Of a stretch of 64,000 bases of DNA, positions 12,151 to 23,600 are shown piece after piece; positions within the stretch are counted from its first letter, which is position 1, and the number at the start of each line of letters is the position of its first letter. The stretch comes from Euphorbia lathyris. Lineage: Eukaryota; Streptophyta; Magnoliopsida; Malpighiales; Euphorbiaceae. Made by a program: the position numbers and the translations under genes. The notes under the pieces were generated by a model. It was not told the DNA's origin, ran no database searches, and saw only the letters and a list, made by a program, of their open reading frames with translations. Location of the stretch: assembly GCF_963576675.1 (NCBI RefSeq), contig NC_088917.1, positions 13,234,001-13,298,000 of the forward strand, given 5' to 3'.

Positions 12151-13233
12151 TCAAGGCAAAGAAGAACAACCCCATAAAACCTCTGCAACAATGGAGGCAG
12201 CTTCTGCTTCCGAAACAGCCGCTTCTCTCACTCTCTTCAAAATTTCCCTCTTAAACTCTCTCCTTTCTTTCTCATTCAGCCCTTCTCCCACTTCAATTTG
12301 CACTCCAAATCTCCTCACACAGCTCGCAAATGGCTTCTTCGTCTCCTCAATTTCCTCATCTCCAGATCTCTGCAACTCCATCAGTTTCTCAATCAAATCC
12401 TCTCTTATCATGGTTTCAATCACTTCTTTTCTCGCAAAATATGCAATCTCGCATATACAATCCATGGCGGCTACCTGAATTGACAGATCTATGGAGTTAC
12501 AGAGGTTGATGATTCTAGGGATTTCTCCGACTAGTTCGAGTTCGTCGATTAGAGGTATCTTGATTAATCTGATTAATGAACAGAGAGCTCGAATTGAACC
12601 TTCGGAAGCCATTGAAATCAAAGATTCAACAGTCGATCCCATCAGAATCAATCCGACGAACACATCTCTGTTGAATCTGACTAACGCAACGATACAGAAC
12701 GCCGATTGCTCCCGGAGTTCATTAGAGCGAGATGAATCGGCGATTAAACCTTCGAGAATCGGAAACCCCTTTGATTTCAGAATCAGCTCTTGAAACTCGC
12801 TGTCGAAGCCCTGTAACAAACGGTTCTCGAAAGCTCGCAGTCCCTTCAATTTCTCATCCTCGGTGTCTGTTTCTCGATTCAAGTTCGCGAGGATTCGAAT
12901 GCATTCTCGATCGATTAAGGTTTGAACTTCAGCTTCAATTTCGAATGCGAGTTGGTAGATTCTGTAATTGATGAGTTGGCGGCGGAGGAGGGCTTTGAGG
13001 CCATAGCCATTGGAGTTTTTTAGGGTTTCTAGGCGTGATAACAAGAGAGAAAGATTGGAGGAGGAAGAAAATATGCTTTGTTTTTGAGTTTGAAGGTCTA
13101 ACAGAGCTTCAATGGCGGGTTGGGGGTTTTGGATGGTGAAAATGGAATTGTTCTGTAGATCTTTTGCAGTTTTTTTTAGGGATTGTAAGAATTGTAATAG
13201 AGTGGGATTAGGTTTGATTTCATCTTCTTCCAT
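12151..13233 (-). CDS. ARM-repeat-like superfamily protein, single exon
   Basis: An intact 360-codon intronless gene. The protein is almost all helical and Leu/Ile/Glu-rich, with repeating segments such as the one around LREQSAFCIVALVRFNRDVFVG, IRALCSLIRLIKIPLIDELEL and IQVAAMDCICEIAYFARKEV that match the spacing of Armadillo/HEAT repeats in its middle and C-terminal half. No U-box, catalytic domain, signal peptide or membrane segment is seen. Plant proteins of this size and type are usually listed as ARM-repeat superfamily proteins of unknown role, probably protein-binding scaffolds. The start is the first ATG after upstream stops and is preceded on the coding strand by AT-rich leader DNA. 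Codon use is host-like and there is no sign of decay. Confidence 0.85.
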   Translation of the reverse strand: MEEDEIKPNPTLLQFLQSLKKTAKDLQNNSIFTIQNPQPAIEALLDLQTQKQSIFSSSSNLSLLLSRLETLKNSNGYGLKALLRRQLINYRIYQLAFEIEAEVQTLIDRECIRILANLNRETDTEDEKLKGLRAFENRLLQGFDSEFQELILKSKGFPILEGLIADSSRSNELREQSAFCIVALVRFNRDVFVGLILMGSTVESLISMASEGSIRALCSLIRLIKIPLIDELELVGEIPRIINLCNSIDLSIQVAAMDCICEIAYFARKEVIETMIREDLIEKLMELQRSGDEEIEETKKPFASCVRRFGVQIEVGEGLNEKERREFKREILKRVREAAVSEAEAASIVAEVLWGCSSLP

Positions 13234-13621
13234 GGATGAAAGATTTGAAGCTTGCTTGATGGAGAAGAGTACCGTTGAGGAGAGGGAAAGAGGATATTAA
13301 CTAGAATTAAACCTAACAGTCAACTAAACTACCTTCGTCTTTACAGTACATATTTTAGATTGGAGTGGAAACTCGAAAGTTTGGATTATTCCTGTAAAAA
13401 AAAAAAAAAGTTTGGATTATTATTTAAAAAAAAGTTATTAAACTTTTATAAATAAGACAAAATAAAATAATATTAAATTTTATTTAATAAATTTAGTAAC
13501 CTTTCAATTTTTTATTTTATCAATTTTAACAGTACCAATTATTTAAACAGTGACATGACAAACAACCATATTAATAAAATTATTTTATGTATGATAGTAT
13601 AGCTAGAAAAATAAAAATTAG
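13234..13621. other. Upstream region of the ARM-like gene
   Basis: No gene. AT-rich DNA with A-runs near 13397-13440. It must contain the promoter and 5' UTR of the minus-strand gene, but I see no single convincing TATA element. Confidence 0.4.
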
Positions 13622-14131
13622 GCTTAATACATCATTTGCCCCCTAAACTTGTTTAAAATGATTGATTGGCTCCCTGAACTTTTAAAATGTCTCGATAGCC
13701 CCTTGAACTTACATAAAATGTTCAGTTAGCTCATGAACTTGCGTAAAACGTAATCAATTGATCACTCGGTTGCAAAAAAGTAAGTTAAATGCGGAAAATG
13801 TATTGCACGCGTCTTAAAAAAAGTAAAACAATCAAGATCGGGTGTTGCGGTTGTAATATTAGAGAATACAAGGTTTATAGTTGAGCAAGTAATAACTTCA
13901 ATTTTACTCTATTCTTGAATGATGTAATAACATTCTAAGACATGTGGAATACATCTTTCGCATTTAACTTACTTTTTTGTAATCAAGTGATCAATTGATT
14001 ACGTTTTATGCAAGTTTAGGAGACTAACTGAACATTTTATGCAAGTTCAAATGGCTATTGAAACACTTTGAATGTTCAGGGGGCCAATCAACCATTTTGA
14101 ATAAATTCAGAGGGCAAATAATAAAACTATA
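13622..14131. repeat. Foldback element (family 1, copy A)
   Basis: A long imperfect inverted repeat: the left arm begins GCTTAATACATCATTTGCCC and has repeated blocks of CCCCTAAACTTG/GAACTT type; the right arm is its diverged reverse complement ending AGGGCAAATAATAAAAC. The inner parts pair well (AACGTAATCAATTGATCAC with GTGATCAATTGATTACGTT). Arms of about 180 bases, loop about 130. No coding capacity. The same CCxxGAACTT style recurs at 28250, 32508, 35564 and 40340. Confidence 0.75.
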
Positions 14132-14749
14132 TACTTTTTGTTTCCACGTGCCAATTTTAAGCCATTTGTCTAAATAAATAAAAAATATATATTTTTAACA
14201 TAACTATTAAATTCATTTGCTCGATTAAAATCCATGTGAACATTGCTATATATATTATACGTAAAACTTAGTTTTTTTTTTTTCACAAAATTATTTTGAT
14301 GATTTTTTTAATCTCAATTGGCTTTAATAACTTATTAAAAAAAAGAAAATTTATTTTATTGAAATAAAATAAAGTTTAGTGAATTTTTTTTTGTAATCAA
14401 ACTGCAACGCTCTTATTAGGGACTTAAACGATCCGGAAAAAGAATGTCATCAAGAAATACAGGGATGAAAAAATGAATGACATAATTAGCATAGGAACGG
14501 GAAGTTTAATGAACTTTTCAAAATATATCCTAAACTTCAATGACCATCAATATAGTTTATCCTATAAATTTAGGTTAACGTGGCATAACCATTTTACGTT
14601 ACATATTTCATAATGATATAAATACATTAGAAAATGATAATTTGTATCAAATGAATAATTTCTCTGGAATTGTCTTTATACATCATGTTACTATGTGAGA
14701 ATGTCACTCCTAATTTAGATCTCGATTTAATTCATTTTCTAAAGCAACA
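14132..14749. other. AT-rich intergenic DNA
   Basis: No gene or clear repeat structure seen; T- and A-runs near 14272-14400. Confidence 0.35.
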
Positions 14750-16540
14750 TCATCTTGTATTAACCAGAAGAAACAAAGTCAATGCATAATAAGAGAAAAG
14801 AGGAAAACCATTAACTAAAATTAGAGGGAAGGATAAACTAATACTCCACTTAGCAAGTTCGTGAGCAGCAGAGTTATAAGCACGACCTTCGAAAATGAAT
14901 CTCAAGACAATACACGAGTTGGTTGCCTCACGAATAGTTGAAACCACGAGATCTGTATTGCTCACACTCTTAGCTCTCCATAATGGCTTCAACGATATCT
15001 TTGCAATCCGAAGAGACCATGGTCCACACGGAACCACAATTCTTTGCAAAAGTCACGCCATTAAGAATTGCAAGTAATTCAACATGAAAGACTGCCCAAC
15101 ACCTTCCAAGTGACATGCACCTCATAAGCACCTCACATTTGAAATTCCGAGCAATGAAGCCCGCTGCACCCATATTGCTTCTACTACAAAAAGCCGTCTC
15201 ACAATTTAATTTGACAACATCGATTGGATGAGAAATCCATCTCTGAACCCCAATGTTTACCCCTTGTTTTGGAGCAAATGAAACATTTGTTTGATTAATT
15301 GCATTCCGAGCACCACATAAAATTGCATCATCACATAGTATTTTTCTCCATGTGTAATCTTATTATGATCAAACCATATCATCCAAAAAGAAGCACACAA
15401 AAGAGCAAATTCATCCATAAGTAAGAGTCTTTATACACATTAAGTCCTTTTTAAGGAGATAAGCCCATCCAATTTGTACACTATCATTGAAAACCCACCT
15501 CGTGCCCATCTATTTTTTTTGTTCGAAAACAAAATTTAAATAAATGGACATGGGACACATCAAGTACACAACACAAGCAAAGAGTTCTCCAAATTAATAT
15601 TTCTACACTTTAAATTGGATGGACATGGTAGATAATTATTGTAGCAATCCCAGTTAAAATGAATTATTTAGGAGGCAACTTGAGCTTCCGCACTTATTCC
15701 ATAAACTGTTAGGATCTGCTGAACTCCCTGCCAAATCACTAACAACCTGATAACATCAGCAATGTTATCATTAGGACTTCACTGGGAATATTCCCTGGAG
15801 GAAGGATCGAAAGGAAAAAAAGCCACAAAGGACTCGCCAGCTCAGGATATACGACGTATGTCTAGCGTAAGGGCGGATGAGTGATACCTATACGGGGATA
15901 CGCCATTGGCCATCAGGGGTCCGCCACATAAAGAGGTACGCCCTTACTCGATCCGCTAAGACAGGACACTAAGCCGTTAAGCGGCGGAATCACCGTCATT
16001 AATAAACATTAATGATTCTTTAAAGACAATAACGGCCCCAGGAGTAAAGATCAGAGTTAAGTTGCATTAAAAGGGCATTACACTTCATTAAAGGCATTAA
16101 AAGAGAGCCATCACGGTTATCACTTAATCCTATATAAATACCCTTGTGATAAGGTGTCAAAAGGTACATATTATTCTAACACTCATCTTTGATTACAGAT
16201 TGTTCTCTCAAGAATATTACAAACTTAGGCATCGGAGTGTCCCGGCTGAGCATAATGGCATCCCACATGGACATTATCCGGTGTGAAGAAATCAATGTGA
16301 TATCACAACCCCATTAAGCCGAATAGCAATTTGATAACTTGTTTGCACTTTATATAAGCTCCCATTTTAAACGATGACCAAAACAATTTATCACATCTAC
16401 TGTGTCTCAGAAGGATGCGCAACACGCTCTTGGCATCTTTAGCAAAAGAAACTTGTTTGACACACCTGGCATTCCAGCAGCACTCACCTTAAGGATGAGT
16501 GAAGCAACAAACTCAATAGAAAGAGCTTGTTTCAGAACAA
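14750..16540 (-). pseudogene. Decayed LINE ORF2 3' part (zf-RVT and RNase H)
   Basis: On the minus strand, 15240 to 14750 encodes an RVT_3-type RNase H: a VKLN segment, GAAGFIARN, the FHVELLAI glutamate block and the VSSDCKDIVEA aspartate block, then a C-terminal EGRAYNSAAHELAKW segment, split over two frames. The first catalytic Asp position reads Glu. Weaker zf-RVT-like sequence (CWNARCVKQ and nearby) is seen at about 16320-16540, so the copy appears to be interrupted by the LTR at 15707. The whole is frameshifted and is an old fragment of a plant L1-type element or a domesticated RNase H-like gene that has decayed. Confidence 0.65.
15707..16267 (+). repeat. LTR of a Ty3-type element, solo or truncated
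   Basis: A GC-richer block inside the decayed LINE. It starts TGTTAGGATC and plausibly ends CCCACA. It contains CCTATATAAATACCC (about 16131-16145), a good TATA box, followed by an R/U5-like region with CATCGGAGTGTCCCGG, which resembles the CTTCGGAGTGTCC of the LTR near 41020. About 45 bases of possible internal sequence (TGGACATTATCCGGTGTG...) follow. I could not find a convincing target-site duplication, so both ends are approximate. Confidence 0.55.
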
Positions 16541-17648
16541 GCGGGCGACAACATTATGTCTAATGCTTATGAATTCTACTTTTCATATGTAATTGAAGTT
16601 TATTAACATAAAAAATGGATGTGTATATCTGACGTTTGAATTGATAAAGTTTCTTTATACGTAATATTAAAAATATTATGATTATGATAGTTTTTACGAT
16701 AATAAATTGATGTTGCTTCCATTTCAATAATTCTTTTGTGATAAATATAATATGAAAATTTAATTTGTAGTTTAATTAACTTTTAGTTTTTCATTATATT
16801 CTAATATATTTATTAATTAATCTCTTCACCATTTTTTAATATTTTTTTAAAACTTCAATTAGAAAAAATATAAAAATGTATATAATATTACAAAAATAAA
16901 AAAGAAGAATTTCTATATTAAAATTATAACAAATTATTGCTTTTTAATAAATTATTGACCTTTAATTTACTTTTTATAAAAATTTAATCATTTTCTATTT
17001 TTTTGACAAAATCATTTTCTATGTTAAAAATTAATTTAATTTAATTTTTATAATTTAAACTACAAATAATATACAATTATTTAAAAGTAAAAAATTTTAA
17101 TTAATGAGTTTTTAATATATAAATTTAATCATGAATTTAACCATCGGTTTTTGAAACGAAAGACCATAACCTAATCCATCAATTAAAGTTACTTTATTTT
17201 TTTATTTGATTTCGATTTCGGTTTCGGTTTCAATTTCGAAAGTTGATTTTTCAGTTTTTCGGTTAGTTTTATACAGCGAAAATCACATAAATTTTCGACT
17301 AATATTATATAATTTAGTCAAATTTTTTTTATCTAGCAAGTCAGTTTATCAAATTTTTACTCTTTTACAATTTTACTATATAGTATTGTGGAAAATGGAA
17401 ATAGAAACTCTGCTCTCTAGAAGAAAAAACAAACAAAAAAAAAAAGTTAGCTCTTTCCGACAATAACACCTTAACAAACGGCTAGCGGCCGTCATACGCT
17501 TCCGAAAAGGCCGCAATTTATAAACGTCGTCAACCATCTCCGCATTTCCTCTCTCTCTCTCTCTCAAGTCTTAACGTACAGTTTCTGTTCTTTTCAGTTT
17601 ATTCTTCTCTTCATAAATTAGCCTTCTAATTTCCAAACCAGTGATCCC
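16541..17648. other. Upstream region of the purple acid phosphatase gene
   Basis: AT-rich DNA without a gene. A pyrimidine repeat (CT)n at about 17550-17566 lies roughly 85 bases before the ATG, a common 5' UTR feature of plant genes. The ORFs at 17206-17466 and 17376-17567 show no domain. Confidence 0.45.
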
Positions 17649-20600
17649 ATGCCGCCATTTTTTCAATTCCCACTACTTCTCCTTCTTCTGATCTTCAGTT
17701 TCCCAGAAAATGGATGTGCAGGAATCACCAGCAGTTTTATCCGCTCCGAATGGCCATCCACTGATATCCCTCTTAACAGTGAAGAATTTGCAATGCCAGG
17801 AGGTCATAATGCGCCTCAGCAAGTAAGTTTCGACGAGTTATGGGTAATTAGATTGTAGCCTAGGTTAAGTTCAAAATTCAGGGTTTAATTACTTTTAATT
17901 TTCTGTTGAATTTGAATTTGAATTTAGGTGCATATTACTCAAGGCGATTATGATGGTAAAGCTGTGATAATTTCGTGGGTAACTGCTGATGAATTGGGTT
18001 CTAGTATTGTGGAATATGGTAAATCTGAGAAGAGATATGAGTTCAGTTCTATGGGTACTGTGATGAATTACACGTTTTATAAGTACAAGTCTGGGTATCT
18101 TCATCATTGTCTTGTTGATGGTCTTGAGGTAGTTTTAATTGAATTCTTTTTTTTTTTTTTTTATGTATAAGTTGCAAAATTAGGCCTATGGTTATTGGGG
18201 AGAAAGCATTTAATGTCCGTTTGGTCATTTTCTTTGTAGTTTTTTTTTTTCTACTATAAACTGTGGAATAGAAGTGTTTGGTTAAGATTGAAAAACAATA
18301 GCTATTTTGGGAGAAAAATTTGCAGACTTCTATGAACTACCAACAATAGTAGACAGTGAATAGCTAAGGACAACTGTAAATAGTAGATATGTATAGCTGA
18401 AAAAAAAAGCCCTTAGATTATACCTATAAACCCGTGCAGTGCTAGTATTAATGTTCTGTAGATAGAGCAATTTTAGACTCCATTAACAACATATCCAATA
18501 GAAATCAATTTTGTGTTAATTTGGTTCAATGTTTGCACCACTTAAAATACAATTTTAGCCTTATAGTTACTATGGAAGGAAAAATTTAGACTCCACCTAT
18601 AAAACCGTGTAATATTAGAGCATCTTCAACAACATCTTAGTTGGGTTTTTAAGTTAAAATTTGAAGAGAGAGAGTTAAAACCCAACTCCAACTCCAACAG
18701 TTTCTAGTAGTGACTCCTCAGATCACTAAGAGCCTCTCCATCTTCTCTCTATTATTAAGGAGCTCCTAGTGACTCCTTATTTCATTTTTTTTATTAATAA
18801 TTTATTATTGAGTAGTCTCTCTCCTCTCACTATTGGTAAATATGGCAATACTTACTAATTTTATGATAAAATAATAAGTATTGAATATGAGGAGTATTGT
18901 TGGAGATGATATGTCTTAGTCACTCTTTAAATCACTAAGAGTCAATTGTTTACATTATTGTTAGAGAGTGGACTAGGAGTCTCTTGGAAATGCTATTAAC
19001 ATTAAAGTTTGGTTCCATGTGGGCGCCGGTTTAGCTTAGGTGGCATAAACATGAATTCGAATTAACAGAAAATAGACACGATAATGGACTTCACTTCAGT
19101 TGGATATGTTGTTAATAAAGTCTGAAATTGATACATTTACAAAACGTTAGTGCTAACATTGCACGGTTTTACACGTTAATGTACCTTATCCCATTCTTTT
19201 TCTTTTTAACTTAATTTTCCGCATATTTACAAAACGTTAGTGCTAACATTGCACGGTTAGTATAGGTAGAGTCTAAATTTGTATTTCCCTAATAATTATA
19301 AGACTAATTTTGTACCTTGTCCCTTTCTTTTTCTTTACAACTTTTGAATTTTCAGCATAGTTATGGAGTTTTAACTTAGTTATTTTGTGGTTAGTATGAC
19401 ACCAAGTACTATTACAAGATAGGGGAGAGTGATTCTTCTCGCGAATTTTGGTTTCGAACACCTCCAAAGATTGGTCCTGATGTTCCTTATACTTTTGGAA
19501 TAATTGGTAAGAACGTTGTCTTCTCTCCTTATCATCTGTTCAAGAATGTAATTTGGATAATACATGAGGAAATTGCACCAAGTATCACTGAATTTTGGAT
19601 TCTGTTTCACAAATGTTACTAAACTTCATTTTTTTTTTTCAATAAAGCCACTTTGATCAATTTGTGTATAAAAACTCATCGAAATGTTGATGTGACATAT
19701 AAAACAGTTGACTATATGTCATTTAAACTCCATATCAAATAATGGTGTGAATTTTAATATTTTTTTTTTTTTTGTGTGGCTTAGGATGTGTCTCGTGGCA
19801 TATACATGTAGTTATCATGTGTTTGCCACGTCAACCATAAAAGTCATATATGTCCAACATGACGCTTAGTTGGCACATAGTTAAATTGTCTTCCGTGTCA
19901 CATCAGGGAAATTATTAGAAGCACCCGGTTCTCCATGTAAATGGAGGACTTTCCATACAGATTTTGACATGTGTAATACGGACTCACACATATTATAAGA
20001 GGCCCCACTATTTTATTTATGCAGTGGGGTCACAATATACGTGTCCAAATGTGAATTGGGGTCCTCCAAGTGACATGGAAGACTGGGTGCTTAATATAAA
20101 GACTCGTCACATCAAGTTTTTTTACACAAATTGATGGAAGTGACTTTATTGAAATCAAAAGTGATATTCAATGATTTTTCTGCAAGAAATTAATGACCTT
20201 TATGAAACATACCCAAACATCAATGTCCATCGATGCATTTTACCTCTTCATACATACTCAATCCCTGCAATAAAACAATATTTTTGTCACCTTAACTTGT
20301 GTAAAACGACCTCTCCCCTACCCTAAAATTGCTTAAAATGATCTTTCCACCACCTCAACTTGCTTGAACTGCCAGTGACGCATGAAGTTTGCGGTAATAA
20401 GAGATTAGCCATGACATATTGTAGGGGCTTGGCTAAGTATTAAATTAAGTCTTGTTTGTTTGTTAAAAATCATGCTTATCTTTTATCAGAATGTTCTTAT
20501 ATATTATTGATTGGCTTTTGAACATTTTAGGTGATTTGGGTCAAACATATAACTCTCTTTCCACCCTGAAGCATTACATGCAGAGTAATGGACAGACTGT

Positions 20601-23600
20601 GTTATTTGTTGGTGATCTATCATATGCTGATAGATATCAATATAATGATGTTGGTATTAGATGGGACTCTTGGGGCCGTCTGATCGAGCCTATTGCTGCA
20701 TATCAACCATGGATTTGGTCTGCTGGGAATCATGAGATAGAATACATGCCAACAATGGTATCTTCAACTTCATTCTTTATTATCTTATGTCTTTTGCTGG
20801 GTAATTTGTACCGATCATCACTGAAGTTTGGAGTCCGTATCAGAAATGGCACTAAACTTCTTTTTGTTCAATAAAATTACCTAATTTCACTGTTCCAACC
20901 AATCTGTGTATAAAAACTCACCGGAATGTTGACGTACACGCAGAAGAAAACTGACTATGTGTGTCAACTAAGCACCATGGTTGACAGGTATGTGATTTTT
21001 TTAAAAACTGTTGCTTAGGATGTACCACATGGCACACACATAGCTGCCATGATTCTGCCAGGTCAGCTATAAAAAGTCAGACATATCCAAGATTAGCATA
21101 TAGTCAACAATCTTGTGTGCCACGTCAACATTTTAATGAGTTTTTGCACACAAATTGGTTGGAATGACGTTATTAAAATCAAAAGTGAAGTTCAATGATT
21201 TTATTGAAAGAAAATGAAGTTCAGTGACATTTGTGAAACATACTCTAGACTTCAATGACCGTCATTGCATTTTACTCATCTTTTGCTTGTATACTTTTTC
21301 CTTCGTCGCGTTGTTATTTTTGTTTGTATGTTACTTGAGTTTAGGAGTGTTAAAACGGATTATTGTATCATAATTGTATTATGTAATTTATATATTCCAC
21401 GTGATTATAATGATATAAATTGACACAAGAAAGATAATTGGGTCAAATGTGTCGTGTCAAGTAGATTGTCTCTATAAATCGTGCTGACGTGTCAGAAATT
21501 TACGCTTCCATTATACAGGGGGAGCTTATTCCATTCAAGTCATATCTACATAGATTTCCTACTCCCTACACTGCCTCAAAAAGCAGCAACCCTCTTTGGT
21601 ATGCTGTACGTCGTGCATCCGCTCACATCATTGTCCTCTCTAGCTATTCTCCATATGGTAATATTCTTTTTTCTGTTAAAGTTAATGATATTTTTCTGCA
21701 TAACATCTCAAGGTTGCTTACATAGGTAGATATGGTTGTCACTATCATTAACATTTTCAGAGATCCTATGATATGGCTCATCTTTCCGTAGATTATATAT
21801 TATTAGGATAAGATCTAAATTTTCCCCTAACGTTTTTGGGGAAATACAAATGTACCCCTAACATAAGAAATGATAGAATTTTGTCTTTAATGTTGCCAAC
21901 TTCAAACAATACTCTCATTTCTAAATTGGGAAGATATATAACTCCTTATATATGCGAGGCAATCCTCTCATTTTGAAGTACCTTTTGGGCCTTTGTTTAC
22001 ATGGTTCAATGTTGGAGCCTCCTCCGATATTAGTATCATGCACCAAATGAATTGGACGTGAGGGGAGCGTGTTAAATATCCCACATTGCTAAATTGGAAA
22101 GCTGTATAGCTCTTTATATATGTGACGCAATCCTCTCCCTTAGAGGTACCTTTGGTGTGGGTTAGACCTTTGCTTATATGTTTCCAAGTTCGAACAATTT
22201 TGAGTCCACATAACGTTATATGGAGCAATTCTTGGTCCAAATTACAGAACTCATAAAATGAGACTCTTATCTGGACCTAGAGGTAGAGGGCCCAGACGTA
22301 AGGGGGCACGGGGTGTCTGTTGTCAGGGGGCATGGGGTGTCGGTTGTCAGGAACCACGACTTATAGGGGTGGTTTGGCCCCTTCTCACCCCATCTCCATC
22401 TTCATCTGCGCGACACCTCAGCAGATGAAGGAATGTGCATCTTATTTTTCTTTTTTGCCCCTGCTCAGGACGAAACGACCTCATTTTGGCCTGTAGGGGC
22501 AAAAAAACATTTCAAGGCCAACACATGTGGTTTGTGTTTATCTTTTTTGTACTCCAGGCAGTTAAAAGCTGACTCTGCCACTGCCTAGGTTCAAAATTTC
22601 TCCACATTGTAAACATTGAAGATAATTTCACTAATTCTTAATTTAAAGGTATATCTGCACTTCCCCAAAAACGATAGGGATAAATTTAGACCTTATACTG
22701 TATATTATTTGAGCTAAAATTGTTTTAAGGATCTCATAAATTTGCAAAAAATTTAATCAGTGAAATATACTCCTCAGTGGAGATGGCTTATAGAGGAGTT
22801 AAAAAGAGTGGACAGAAAGCAGACACCTTGGCTTATTGTGCTTATGCATGTTCCGCTGTACAGTAGTAACCTAGCTCACTACATGGAAGGCGAAAGCATG
22901 CGTGCTGTGTTTGAGAGATTGCTTGTCCGTTTCAGAGTTGACCTCGTTTTTGCTGGCCATGTCCATGCTTATGAAAGATCAGTATGTAATTTCCTCCCTT
23001 GAAACCACATTTCATACTAAAAAGTCTAATTAAGGGTCAAAATGGCCCCTGAAGTTGCAGCAGTTTAGCCTAAATCGAAGTTTAGATATCAACTCAGCCC
23101 CGAAGTTGGCAAAAATTGACAAATTAGCCCCAAAACAATCAGTTTTAATACCTAAGAGTTTGTAAAATTTGGGCTAGTTCATCAAGTTTTGATTATTTCG
23201 GGACTGAGTTGATACCAAAATTTCGATTTAGATAAACTGACCCTTAATTCCTAAAAAGTCAATGGATGCACTACAAATTGGAAACTAATGCTAGAGGGTG
23301 TCAATTGTGTATACAATTCGACAATATGATACGATCACAACACATATTTAGTGAGTTAGTGTTTTCTTAAATAGGTAATGAGTCATTTTTGGGTTAACAC
23401 AAAATTGATTCGTAAATTTTTATGTTGGGTTAGGGTTGATATACTAACTCGAAAATGACACAAATATTTAAAATTATTTCTATTGGTTGTTACTTTATCT
23501 CATAAAGAGTAAGTATGTATATTCTTCTGCTGTTAATTTACAGTATCGGATATCAAATATACACTACAATGTGTCAAACGGTGATCGGTTTCCTATACCT

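Noticed and set aside
13622..14131. CRISPR-like or satellite array because of regularly spaced CCCCxGAACTT blocks
   Set aside because: The blocks are diverged and mirrored around a centre, which is a foldback element, and CRISPR arrays are not expected in plant nuclear DNA.
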